Shown: piece after piece, positions 44,227 through 52,580 of the stretch
How positions within the stretch are numbered: position 1 is the stretch's first letter
Layout: the number at the start of each line of letters is the position of its first letter
Source of the DNA: Pandoraea vervacti
GTDB lineage: Bacteria; Pseudomonadota; Gammaproteobacteria; Burkholderiales; Burkholderiaceae
Direction: 5' to 3'
DNA length: 64,000 nucleotides
Assembly: GCF_000934605.2 (NCBI RefSeq)
Contig: NZ_CP010897.2
Coordinates: 5,270,001 to 5,334,000, forward strand
Notes under the pieces: model-generated
Databases searched by the model: none
The model's input: only the letters and a program-made list of their open reading frames with translations
What the model was told of the DNA's origin: nothing
Made by a program: the position numbers and the translations under genes

Positions 44227-45234
44227 TCAGCCGCGCGGCCCGACCGTCACCCAATAGCGGGTCACCGCGGTGACCGCGACCGGCAGCGCATGCGGGAGCA
44301 CCCCCAGGATGGCGTCGATATCCGCAAGTGGATACGTGCCTGACACGCGCAGCGAGGCCACCATCGGGTCGCAGCGCAGATACCCGCGACGGTAGCGCGA
44401 GAGTTCGGCGAGAAATACATCCAGACGCATATCGGCGGCCACGAAGATCCCGTCCGTCCAAGCGCCGTCGCCCTGGGCAAGCGGCAGTACCGGCCCAACG
44501 TTGTCGGCGGTAAGTCGCGCCTGCTCGCCGGCATGGACGATTCGCTCAAGCGTCGCGCCTGCCCCCGCCACCGCTTTCGGCGTGACCCGCACCGCCCCCT
44601 CGAAAACTTGTACGGAGGTGTCGCCGCCCTCGTCCGTCCGACGTACCGCAAAGCGCGTGCCCACCGGCTGGAGCGTTCCGTGCATCGTCGATACGATCAG
44701 TGCTCGCGGCGGCACGTGGCCAGCGTCCTGTCCGGTGGTGACCATGATTTCGCCCTCGATGAGCGCGATGCCCCGCACGTCGCCATCCATCGACAAGCGC
44801 ACGGCCGTGCGCGTATTGAGCGAGAGCGTAGTGCCGTCGGCCAGAGACAATGTACGACGCTCGCCTGCGCCGGTACGCGCGTCGGCACGCAGCCACTGGA
44901 CCGCCCCCGGATCGCTCGCCACCCACGCCCCGGTACCGAGGAAGACGGCCCCCGCAATGGCCTTGACAGCCATGCGACGCTCGCGTGAGCGCGGTGCGCG
45001 CAACGCTGCCCGGGCCACCGCCGCGCCCAGTGCGTCCGACACATGACGCATTCGTGAGTCCGCCCCTTCGATATGACGCCACGCGCGCTCGTGCTCGGGG
45101 TGCACCTCACGCCAACGCACGCAGGCCGCGCGCAGCGCGTCGCTGGCATCGTCGCTTTGCAGCGTGACCCACCACTCGACCGCTTGCCGCGCAATGCCCG
45201 CGTCGAAGGGCATTCCGGAGGCCGCGCGCGTCAC
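44227..45234 (-). CDS. FecR-family anti-sigma/sigma-regulator protein
   Basis: A 335-residue inner-membrane regulator. A cytoplasmic DUF4880-like segment (ARQAVEWWVTLQSDDAS...WREVHPEHERAWRHIE) binds the sigma factor, one membrane segment lies near 88-106, and the periplasmic FecR domain (GERRTLSLADGTTLSLNTRTAV...GEIMVTTGQDAG) and C-terminal STN-contact region follow. The GTG start at 45234 overlaps the sigma-factor stop as GTGA. The frame extends further upstream, inside the sigma gene, which is rejected. Confidence 0.9.
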   Translation of the reverse strand: MTRAASGMPFDAGIARQAVEWWVTLQSDDASDALRAACVRWREVHPEHERAWRHIEGADSRMRHVSDALGAAVARAALRAPRSRERRMAVKAIAGAVFLGTGAWVASDPGAVQWLRADARTGAGERRTLSLADGTTLSLNTRTAVRLSMDGDVRGIALIEGEIMVTTGQDAGHVPPRALIVSTMHGTLQPVGTRFAVRRTDEGGDTSVQVFEGAVRVTPKAVAGAGATLERIVHAGEQARLTADNVGPVLPLAQGDGAWTDGIFVAADMRLDVFLAELSRYRRGYLRCDPMVASLRVSGTYPLADIDAILGVLPHALPVAVTAVTRYWVTVGPRG

Positions 45235-45746
45235 GGCGTCTCCATCGCGAAGAAACACTGCGTGCCTGCGCGAACCAGATGGCGCTTCACCGTCGCGAGC
45301 GAAATGCCGAGCGCTGCGGCGATCTCGGCATGCGTAAGGCCGTCGAGTTGCGCGAGCAGGAAGGCGCGTTTGACGAGAGGCGGCAGGCCATCGAGGCAAC
45401 GATCGATCTCGAACAGCGTTTCGAGCACGATGGCGCGCTCCTCCGGCGAGGGAGCGAACGCTTCAGGCTGTTGGGAAAGGGCTTCGAGATAGGCCCGCTC
45501 GATGTGTTCGCGTCGCCAGTGGTTATAGAGAACACGCTGGGCGAGCGTCGTCAGAAACGCGCGGGGCGACGCGAGCCTGCCCGGCGGATCGCGCTCGAGC
45601 AGGCGCAGGAAAGTGTCATGCGCGAGGTCGGCCGCGCGATGTGAGCAGCCAGTCTTGCGATGCAGCCAGCCATGAAGCCAGCCGTGATGATCGCTGTAGA
45701 GTCTGCGCAACGTGGTCTCGCGTTGCAGCGTGTCGTCGGCGGGCAT
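45231..45746 (-). CDS. ECF sigma factor, FecI/FpvI-type (iron starvation)
   Basis: A 171-residue sigma factor with only regions 2 and 4. Region 2 is seen as CSHRAADLAHDTFLRLLER and FLTTLAQRVLYNHWRREHIE. Region 4 is GLTHAEIAAALGISLATVKRHLVRA. The start is ATG 45746 with AGGAGG upstream. It is the first gene of a sigma-FecR-receptor set and sits behind a Fur box, the standard iron-starvation arrangement: Fur releases the sigma gene, and the receptor signal then activates it. Confidence 0.93.
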   Translation of the reverse strand: MPADDTLQRETTLRRLYSDHHGWLHGWLHRKTGCSHRAADLAHDTFLRLLERDPPGRLASPRAFLTTLAQRVLYNHWRREHIERAYLEALSQQPEAFAPSPEERAIVLETLFEIDRCLDGLPPLVKRAFLLAQLDGLTHAEIAAALGISLATVKRHLVRAGTQCFFAMETP

Positions 45747-45804
45747 GCGCCCCTCCTGTCCCCGGGCCAAGTGTGGCCGCAAGGCTCAGGCACCGTTTTG
45801 CAAA

Positions 45805-45824
45805 TGAGAATCGTTTGCAGTATA
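45805..45824 (-). promoter_or_regulatory. Fur box and -10 element upstream of the ECF sigma gene
   Basis: TGAGAATCGTTTGCA (45805-45819) has the 7-1-7 Fur layout. On the minus strand TATACT (45824-45819) abuts it. The motif resembles the Fur box upstream of the FecA-like gene (TGAGAGTGATTTGCA). Confidence 0.7.
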
Positions 45825-45950
45825 GCAAACAAGCGCCGGGGGGATACGACGGAGATGATGGCCGTTGCCGCTACGCGTAGCGCGTATGCCACAGCGTCCG
45901 GCGACGGCCATCCAACCATGGGTTCGGTCACGGGGTCATTCGGTGAGCGG

Positions 45951-46664
45951 TCAGTAGTAGGCGTCTTCGAGCAGCATGTCCTCGAAGAATGCGCCGAAGC
46001 GCTGTTGCGGATCGCGCAGATGGATTTCCAGAATCCAGCGCATCGGCGAAGGCGTCGAGTCGAAGTCGGCCAGCGAGCCGGTATGGATGGCGGCGTGCGG
46101 GAAGTCCGATACGCGATGCCCCGGCAAGTCGAAGTTCAGCGTCCAGCCCATGCGACGCGCCACGTCGTCGGCGTAGGCGTACAGCACCTGTCCTGTGGCG
46201 CCTTCGCGTTGCCATTTCGCGCGCACGTCGTGGAACAGCGTTTCGGCGTCGCGCGCGCAACGCTCGTATTCGGCGTGCTCACCGACGACGAAACTCGCAC
46301 CGCCGTCGCCCTCCCATGCTTCGAAGCGCGGTGCGATATCGATGAAAAACAGGTCGTTTTCCCGGAGCACGACTCCCAGTTCGGATGGCTGCCGCATCGG
46401 CTTGAGGGTGTTCGTGCCGAAGCGCACGCGCGTCGGGTGCCAGCTCAGTTCCAGACCCGCCTCAGCAAGCACGCGCTTCGCCATGACGACGGCGTCTTCC
46501 TCGATCATGCCGGGATGCACGTGGCGTGCGATCTCGGCGATCGCGGCTCGGGTCTTGTTGCGCGCGGCGAGCATACCGTCGACAGAGAATGCCGGACCGA
46601 CACGCTCGGCCAGCGAGGCTTCATCCGGGTAACGGACGGCGGAGAAATTGGCTGAATTCGACAT
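45951..46664 (-). CDS. M24-fold metallopeptidase family protein
   Basis: A 237-residue protein consisting only of the pita-bread catalytic fold, shorter than proline dipeptidases (about 440) and close to methionine aminopeptidases (about 260). All five metal ligands of the family are in place: D109 (FIDIAPRF), D120 (EGDGGASF), H183 (PGHRVSDF), E213 (ILEIHL) and E229 (FFEDMLL). An activity on amino-acid derivatives is therefore expected, but the substrate is unknown. The start is ATG 46664, with GAGGT upstream. It is divergent from a GlxA-type regulator that may control it. Confidence 0.85.
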   Translation of the reverse strand: MSNSANFSAVRYPDEASLAERVGPAFSVDGMLAARNKTRAAIAEIARHVHPGMIEEDAVVMAKRVLAEAGLELSWHPTRVRFGTNTLKPMRQPSELGVVLRENDLFFIDIAPRFEAWEGDGGASFVVGEHAEYERCARDAETLFHDVRAKWQREGATGQVLYAYADDVARRMGWTLNFDLPGHRVSDFPHAAIHTGSLADFDSTPSPMRWILEIHLRDPQQRFGAFFEDMLLEDAYY

Positions 46665-46973
46665 CGATGACCTCATGGGGAAATGGAGACGCAAAGGTTG
46701 GGGCGAAGGGTCGGGGTAGATGCGGCGACAGCCGTTGCCGTCGCTGAATGTCAGGATTGTCGAAGCGCCGCCGCCTTTCGTCGCGTGAGGCGAACGGCCC
46801 ATTTGCGCCAACCCGCGGCATCTTCGCGCCAGCGCCCGGCCGCAGCGCCGCCGATACGCCGCTTTCTGCCAAAATGGCCCCACACCACGGCCATCGCTGC
46901 CATCGCTGCACCCCAACTCCAACCCCGCGCCCACCGTGGTCCGGCCCCACTCACTGCGTCCCACAAAATCGCC

Positions 46974-47942
46974 ATGATCCGTAACGTCGCCCTGCTGGTT
47001 TTTCCCGGCGTGCAGTCACTCGATGTGAGCGGTCCGCTCGATGTCTTCGCGGAAGCCAACCGCTTCCTGCTGCCCGGCGATCACTATCAGACCGAGATCA
47101 TCGGCACGCAGCACGGCGCTATCGCCTGCTCGAACGGCATGGCGCTGTTGCCGAACCGGCACTATCAGGCGGTGGGTGGGCACGTCGATCTCTTGCTGGT
47201 CGCGGGCGGCCCGTCGTTGTTGACCGACGATCTCGGACCGAACGTCTGTCGCTGGCTCCACGACATGGCGCCGCGCGCCCGGCGCTACGGCTCGATCTGC
47301 AACGGTGCGCTGATACTGGCGGCGGCGGGCTTGCTGGACGGCAAGCGCGTGACGACGCACTGGAACGACGTCGACGTGCTCGCCGAGCGCGCCCCGCTGG
47401 CGCACATCGAAGCCGACCGGCTGTTCATTCAGGATGGGCATCTGTACACGTCGGCGGGCGTGACGGCGGGAATCGATCTCTCGCTGCATCTGCTCGCACA
47501 GGATCACGGACAGGAAGTGGCATTGAACGTGGCGAAGCGTCTGGTTGTCTTCACGCAACGTGCGGGCGGGCAATCTCAGTTCAGTCCGTACCTCACACCC
47601 TACGCGCCGCCGACCTCGCCCGTCGCGCAAGTGCAGCAGTACGTGCTGGCGCATCTGGCCGAGCCGCTATCGGTCGGCGATCTGGCCGCCGTAGCGAAGA
47701 TGAGCGTGCGCAACTTCTCACGTGTCTTCGCGCGCGATGCCGGCGTCACCCCCGCCGATTTCGTCAGCGCCGCCCGTGTGGACGCGGCACGCGTGATGCT
47801 GGAGAACGGCAACGCGCCGCTCAAGACCGTGGCGTGGGAATGCGGCTTCGGCGATCCGCACAACATGCGCAAGGTGTTTCAGCGGCGCTTCGGCGTGTCG
47901 CCACAGCAGTACCGCGAGCACTTCGGGCAGCCGCAGTCATAG
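46974..47942 (+). CDS. GlxA-type transcriptional regulator (DJ-1/PfpI domain + AraC HTH)
   Basis: A 322-residue regulator. The N-terminal DJ-1/PfpI-like domain (NVALLVFPGVQSLDVSGPLD; VAGGPS; C109 in GSICNGALILAAAGLLDG) is typical of regulators such as GlxA, CdhR and GbdR. These respond to amino-acid-derived quaternary amines or related compounds. The C-terminal AraC domain (about 220-318) shows SVGDLAAVAKMSVRNFSRVF and WECGFGDPHNMRKVFQRRFG. ATG 46974 is chosen; the upstream part of the open frame is low-quality sequence over the divergent promoter region. The gene faces away from the M24 gene. Confidence 0.9.
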   Translation: MIRNVALLVFPGVQSLDVSGPLDVFAEANRFLLPGDHYQTEIIGTQHGAIACSNGMALLPNRHYQAVGGHVDLLLVAGGPSLLTDDLGPNVCRWLHDMAPRARRYGSICNGALILAAAGLLDGKRVTTHWNDVDVLAERAPLAHIEADRLFIQDGHLYTSAGVTAGIDLSLHLLAQDHGQEVALNVAKRLVVFTQRAGGQSQFSPYLTPYAPPTSPVAQVQQYVLAHLAEPLSVGDLAAVAKMSVRNFSRVFARDAGVTPADFVSAARVDAARVMLENGNAPLKTVAWECGFGDPHNMRKVFQRRFGVSPQQYREHFGQPQS

Positions 47943-48304
47943 CGTGGGGATAACGTGCGTAGACACAACACGGGGCTAACGTTGGCACGGACTACGGATA
48001 CGACGAACTCACAAAACCGGCGTATCCCCTCGTCGGCATCGAACGCCCGATGCCAGTGAACCGTCGACTCTGCTTCGAGGGCATCGATCGGCAACGGGTA
48101 TATCGCAAACTTCCCGGAGGCATTCAGAATTTGCCCCCCCTGGGCAAGGTGGCCACCCCGCGCGCGCTGATCGACACCGACCTCCCATCGTAGGAAGGTT
48201 CTCGTCTTCCCCCTCCTCGGCCTAATGGAAAACATTTATTGACCGACCGGCCGGTCGGTTTATAATGCGTTCCATATCCCCACATGCCGCGGAGGCCTTC
48301 CTCT
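47943..48304. other. Region upstream of paaA
   Basis: A 362-base gap. Its right end carries the paa promoter and operator. A 47-codon frame (48050-48193, +) lacks an RBS and a recognised family, so I do not call a gene. Confidence 0.55.
48239..48266 (+). promoter_or_regulatory. paa promoter with perfect palindromic TetR-type operator
   Basis: TTGACC (48239-48244) and TATAAT (48261-48266) are spaced by 16 bases. The perfect 18-bp palindrome ACCGACCGGCCGGTCGGT (48242-48259) overlaps the -35 and fills the spacer. A bound repressor would exclude RNA polymerase. The natural candidate is the TetR protein encoded at the end of the cluster. Confidence 0.8.
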
Positions 48305-49312
48305 ATGTATACGCAAGCCATCGACCTGGCCGGCAACAGCCCCAAGGGCGTTCGTGCCCTGAGTGAGGCCGAGCAGGCACAGCAGGCTCGCTTCGACGCG
48401 CGCGTTGCCGCCGAACAGAAGATCGAGCCGCAGGACTACATGCCCGCCGAGTACCGCAAGACGCTCGTGCGCCAGATCTCGCAGCACGCACACTCGGAAG
48501 TCGTCGGCATGCTGCCGGAGGGCAACTGGATCTCGCGCGCGCCCAGCCTCAAGCGCAAGGCGATTCTGCTCGCCAAGGTTCAGGACGAAGCCGGTCACGG
48601 TCTCTATCTGTATTCCGCCGCCGAGACGCTCGGCACGTCGCGCGACCAGATGATCGACGCCCTGCACTCGGGCAAGGCCAAGTACTCCAGCATCTTCAAT
48701 TACCCCACGCTCACATGGGCCGACGTCGGCGTGATCGGCTGGCTCGTCGACGGCGCCGCCATCATGAACCAGGTGCCGCTGTGCCGCTGCTCGTACGGTC
48801 CATACGCGCGCGCCATGATCCGCGTGTGCAAGGAAGAGTCGTTCCACCAGCGTCAGGGCTTCGACGCCCTGCTCGCGATGATGAGCGGCACGCAGGCCCA
48901 GCGCGACATGGTGCAGGAAGCCGTGAACCGCTGGTGGTGGCCGGTGCTGATGATGTTCGGTCCGAGCGACAAGGAATCCATCCACAGCACGCAGACCATG
49001 AAGTGGGGCATCAAGCGCATCTCGAACGACGACCTGCGTCAGAAGTTCGTCGATGCGGCCGTCGAACAGGCCAAGGTGCTCGGCGTGACCTTCCCCGATC
49101 CCGACCTGAAGTGGAACGAAGCCCGCAAGGCGCACGATTACGGCGAGATCGACTGGAGCGAATTCTGGCGCGTGGTCGGCGGTGACGGTCCGTGCAACAA
49201 GGAACGCGTGGGCACCCGCGTGGCCGCCCACGAAAAGGGCGCCTGGGTGCGGGAAGCCGCGCTCGCCTACGCCGCCAAACAGCGCCAGCGCGCCGAAAAG
49301 CAAGCCGCCTGA
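48305..49312 (+). CDS. paaA: 1,2-phenylacetyl-CoA epoxidase, catalytic subunit A
   Basis: A 335-residue diiron subunit of the phenylacetyl-CoA epoxidase, which epoxidises the ring of phenylacetyl-CoA in aerobic hybrid catabolism. Diiron ligand motifs DEAGH (E95, H98) and EESFH (E178, H181) are present, plus the family string PLCRCSYGPYARAMIRVCKEE. The start is ATG 48305 behind CGGAGG. It is the first gene of paaABCDE. The loading and later genes (paaK, paaF-J) are not in this window. Confidence 0.97.
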   Translation: MYTQAIDLAGNSPKGVRALSEAEQAQQARFDARVAAEQKIEPQDYMPAEYRKTLVRQISQHAHSEVVGMLPEGNWISRAPSLKRKAILLAKVQDEAGHGLYLYSAAETLGTSRDQMIDALHSGKAKYSSIFNYPTLTWADVGVIGWLVDGAAIMNQVPLCRCSYGPYARAMIRVCKEESFHQRQGFDALLAMMSGTQAQRDMVQEAVNRWWWPVLMMFGPSDKESIHSTQTMKWGIKRISNDDLRQKFVDAAVEQAKVLGVTFPDPDLKWNEARKAHDYGEIDWSEFWRVVGGDGPCNKERVGTRVAAHEKGAWVREAALAYAAKQRQRAEKQAA

Positions 49313-49395
49313 GGCGAACGGACAACGACGAGATCAGGGTCAACGTCCGGGCGCAAGGTGCGCGGACACCCCCTCACAAGACATCAGGAACGATC

Positions 49396-49692
49396 ATGAC
49401 GCAAGCAAGCAACAAGGAATGGCCCCTCTGGGAAGTGTTCGTGCGCAGCAAGATGGGCCTCGAACACAAGCACAGCGGCAGCCTGCACGCCGCCGATGCC
49501 GAGATGGCGCTGCGCATGGCGCGCGACGTCTACACGCGCCGCCAGGAAGGCGTGAGCATCTGGGTCGTGCCCTCGAGCGCCATCACGGCGTCGGCACCGG
49601 AAGACAAGGCCGAACTCTTCGATCCGGCCGCCGACAAGATCTACCGTCACCCGACCTTCTACCAGTTGCCGGAAGAAGTGAACCACATGTAA
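49396..49692 (+). CDS. paaB: 1,2-phenylacetyl-CoA epoxidase subunit B
   Basis: A 98-residue PaaB, the small subunit that bridges PaaAC units. The family core WPLWEVFVRSKMGLEHKH, SLHAADAEMALRMARDVYTRR and a C-terminal HPTFYQLPEEVNHM are clear. It is 83 bases after paaA. Confidence 0.97.
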   Translation: MTQASNKEWPLWEVFVRSKMGLEHKHSGSLHAADAEMALRMARDVYTRRQEGVSIWVVPSSAITASAPEDKAELFDPAADKIYRHPTFYQLPEEVNHM

Positions 49693-49756
49693 GCGGCTGC
49701 GCGCCGTCGTGCGATATCCGCACATCGACGGCGCGCCCCAAGCGAGACCCCAGAAC

Positions 49757-50560
49757 ATGAAACCGACGCAGGAACATCTGTCCTATCTGCTGCGCCTCGC
49801 CGACAACGCGCTGATCCTCGGTCAGCGCAACGCGGAATGGTGTGGTCACGGCCCCGTGCTCGAAGAAGACATCGCGCTCACGAACCTGAGCCTCGATCTG
49901 ATCGGCCAGGCGCGCATGCTCTATCAGCACGCCGCCAAGCTGGAGACGGCGCTCACCGGCTTCGCGAAGCAGGAAGACGACTACGCTTTCTGGCGCGACG
50001 AATTCGCCTTCCGCAACTGGACGCTCGTCGAACTGCCTCACTATGGCCCGACGGCAGGCACCACGGCCGCCGAGCGCGACTACGCCGTCACCATCGTGCG
50101 CAACTTCCTGTACTCCGCCCTGATGGTCGAAGTCTGGCAAGCGCTCGCCCAGTCGGCGGACGAGGAACTTGCCGCCATCGCCGCGAAGTCGGTCAAGGAA
50201 GCGCATTACCACTTGCACCACGCGCGCGACTGGCTCGTGCGCTTCGGCGACGGCACGGAAGAATCGCATCGCCGCGCGCAGGCGGCCCTCGACTATCTCG
50301 TGCCGTACATGAACGAGATCTTCAAGCGCGACGCCCTCGAAGATGCCGTCGCCGCTGCGGGCACGGGTGTCACGATGGCCGACCTGAAGGACGCCTGGCA
50401 AGCCACCGTCGACGATGCCCTCACCGAAGCGACGCTCACCGCGCCGCTCGGCGGTGCGTTCGAGAGCACGGGCAAGTTCGGGCGTCACTCCGAGCACATG
50501 AGCTACCTGCTTGGCGAGATGCAGGGACTGGCACGCCAGCACCCCGGCGCCAGCTGGTAA
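49757..50560 (+). CDS. paaC: 1,2-phenylacetyl-CoA epoxidase, structural subunit C
   Basis: A 267-residue PaaC, the non-catalytic ferritin-like partner of PaaA. LRLADNALILGQRNAEWCGH, ALTNLSLDLIGQARMLYQHA and KEAHYHLHHARDWLVRFGDG are family blocks. The start is ATG 49757; an in-frame extension to 49709 has no RBS. Confidence 0.97.
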   Translation: MKPTQEHLSYLLRLADNALILGQRNAEWCGHGPVLEEDIALTNLSLDLIGQARMLYQHAAKLETALTGFAKQEDDYAFWRDEFAFRNWTLVELPHYGPTAGTTAAERDYAVTIVRNFLYSALMVEVWQALAQSADEELAAIAAKSVKEAHYHLHHARDWLVRFGDGTEESHRRAQAALDYLVPYMNEIFKRDALEDAVAAAGTGVTMADLKDAWQATVDDALTEATLTAPLGGAFESTGKFGRHSEHMSYLLGEMQGLARQHPGASW

Positions 50561-50576
50561 GCCAGGCGCGCGCCTC

Positions 50577-51185
50577 ATGCACATGACGAACCCGTTTGCC
50601 GACGCGATGACGAATCTGCCGCTCACCCCTGCCGTTGCGCCCGATGTGCTGACGCCGGCCTCGGAGGCGTCGCTGCCGCTCGCGTGGCAAACGCTCGAAG
50701 CCGTGCCCGACCCGGAGATTCCGGTCGTGTCGATTCGCGAGCTCGGCATTCTGCGCGACGTGCGCGTCGTCACGAACGACGAAGGGGCCACGGCATTCGA
50801 GATCGTGATCACGCCGACGTACTCCGGCTGCCCGGCGATGCAGCAGATCGCCGAGGACATCGCTGCGGCCATGACGCGCGCCGGGCTCGGCCCCTGGCAC
50901 GTCACGACGGTGCTCGCGCCCGCCTGGACGACCGACTGGATCAGCCCGGAAGCTCGTGAGAAGCTGCGCGGCTACGGCATCGCGCCGCCCACCGGCGCGC
51001 AAGCGGTATCGGCCGACGCCCCGCGCAAGATCACGTTCTATGGCCGTCCGAAAGACGGCGTGCCTTGCCCGCATTGCGGTTCGGTCGACACGGAAGTCGT
51101 GTCCGCCTTCGGCTCGACCGCCTGCAAGGCGCATTACCGTTGCCGCACGTGCCAAGAGCCGTTCGACTACTTCAAGCCATATTGA
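50577..51185 (+). CDS. paaD: 1,2-phenylacetyl-CoA epoxidase subunit D (SUF-type assembly factor)
   Basis: A 202-residue PaaD with an N-terminal DUF59/MIP18-like domain (PDPEIPVVSIRELGILRDV, TPTYSGCPAM) and a C-terminal zinc-type cysteine cluster (C164, C167, C189, C192). It is thought to mature the iron centres of the epoxidase system. The start is ATG 50577 or 50583. About 15-20 residues at the N-terminus are extra compared with the core family. Confidence 0.93.
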   Translation: MHMTNPFADAMTNLPLTPAVAPDVLTPASEASLPLAWQTLEAVPDPEIPVVSIRELGILRDVRVVTNDEGATAFEIVITPTYSGCPAMQQIAEDIAAAMTRAGLGPWHVTTVLAPAWTTDWISPEAREKLRGYGIAPPTGAQAVSADAPRKITFYGRPKDGVPCPHCGSVDTEVVSAFGSTACKAHYRCRTCQEPFDYFKPY

Positions 51186-51217
51186 TTGGCCAGATTGACC
51201 CGATTGGGAAGCCCACG

Positions 51218-52306
51218 ATGACGACCCCGCAATTCCATTCGCTGACGATTCGCGAAATCCGGCCCGAGACGGCCGACGCCATCTCCATCGCCTTCACGGT
51301 GCCGGAAACGCTGCGCGACGCCTATCGCTTCACGCAAGGCCAGTTCCTCACGCTCAAGACCGAGATCGACGGCGAAGAAGCGCGTCGCTCTTATTCGATC
51401 TGCGTCGGCGTGCCCGAATATGAAGCCTCGGGCGAACTGCGCGTGGGCATCAAGCGCGTGCCGGGCGGCAAGTTCTCGAACTTCGCGAACGACCAGTTGA
51501 AGCCGGGCCAGCAGATCGACGTGATGACCCCGGACGGCCGTTTCTTCACGCGCCTGTCGGCCGACAACGCCAAACATTACGTCGGCTTTGCCGGCGGCTC
51601 GGGCATTACGCCCATGCTCGCGCTCATCAAGACCACGCTGGCGACCGAGCCCAATAGCCAGTTCACGCTCGTGTACGGCAACCGCTCCGTGCCGGCGATC
51701 ATGTTCGCCGAAGCGCTCGAAGACCTGAAGAACACGTATCTGGGCCGTTTGCGCCTGTATCACGTGCTGTCCGACGAAGCGCAGGAAGTCGAGTTGTTCA
51801 ACGGCCTGCTCAACGAAGAAAAGTGCGCCGCCTTCCTCGAGACGCTGATCCCGGCGGCGAGCATCGACGAGGCCTTCATCTGCGGCCCCGGCCCGATGAT
51901 GGACGCCGCCGAAGCGGCCCTGACGGCGGCCGGCGTCGCCAAGGAAAAGATCCACGTCGAGCGCTTCGGCGTGCCGTCGCCGCAAGCCGGCGTGAAGCCG
52001 GTTGTCATCACCGACGACACGCCGATGGCCGAGCTGGTGGTCGTCATGGACGGCAAGGAACGTCGTCTGCGCCAGCCGTACGAAGGCCAGAGCATTCTCG
52101 ATACGGGGCTTGCCGCCGGTCTGTCGCTGCCGTACGCCTGCAAGGGCGGCGTGTGCTGCACGTGCCGCGCCAAGGTGCTCGAAGGCGAAGTCGCCATGGA
52201 CAAGAACTACACGCTGGAAGACTACGAAGTCGAACAGGGCTTCGTGCTGACGTGTCAGGCGCGACCGCTCACGCAGCGCGTGGTGGTGAGCTACGACGAG
52301 CGTTGA
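51218..52306 (+). CDS. paaE: 1,2-phenylacetyl-CoA epoxidase reductase subunit E
   Basis: A 362-residue reductase that passes electrons from NADPH to PaaA. It has an FAD-binding segment (RSYS, 57-60), an NADP-binding segment (GGSGITPM, 126-133; CGPGPMM) and a C-terminal plant-type 2Fe-2S domain with C308, C313, C316 and C346. The start is ATG 51218. Confidence 0.97.
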   Translation: MTTPQFHSLTIREIRPETADAISIAFTVPETLRDAYRFTQGQFLTLKTEIDGEEARRSYSICVGVPEYEASGELRVGIKRVPGGKFSNFANDQLKPGQQIDVMTPDGRFFTRLSADNAKHYVGFAGGSGITPMLALIKTTLATEPNSQFTLVYGNRSVPAIMFAEALEDLKNTYLGRLRLYHVLSDEAQEVELFNGLLNEEKCAAFLETLIPAASIDEAFICGPGPMMDAAEAALTAAGVAKEKIHVERFGVPSPQAGVKPVVITDDTPMAELVVVMDGKERRLRQPYEGQSILDTGLAAGLSLPYACKGGVCCTCRAKVLEGEVAMDKNYTLEDYEVEQGFVLTCQARPLTQRVVVSYDER

Positions 52307-52396
52307 TCGTGCGTGGCCTGGGCCCGCGACATCCGCCATGTTCGGGATGTCGGGGTTCGGGGGCGCAGCGTCGGACGATGTTGGACAATGGCAAGG

Positions 52397-52426
52397 GCTG
52401 ACAAGCGCTGACGAGCGCTGACAAGC
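52397..52426. repeat. 10-bp direct repeat GCTGACAAGC (three tandem copies, one with a mismatch)
   Basis: GCTGACAAGC at 52397 and 52417 flank GCTGACGAGC at 52407. It lies in the 274-base gap after paaE; nothing else is recognised there. Confidence 0.75.
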
Positions 52427-52580
52427 GACGGCGCCCAATGTCGAACGCGTGTTTGCCGTAATGTGCGAACGTCACGTCATCGCAGGCGAAACAGGCGCGA
52501 ATTCACGGCAATGCCCTGATTATTTCCGGCATTACGGGAGCGTCAACCCGAGGTAGCGGGAATACCGTAAACTACCGGGC

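Noticed and set aside
48050..48193. A 47-codon plus-strand frame upstream of the paa promoter
   Set aside because: It has no RBS or known family, and a stop lies close upstream; it could be chance in GC-rich DNA.
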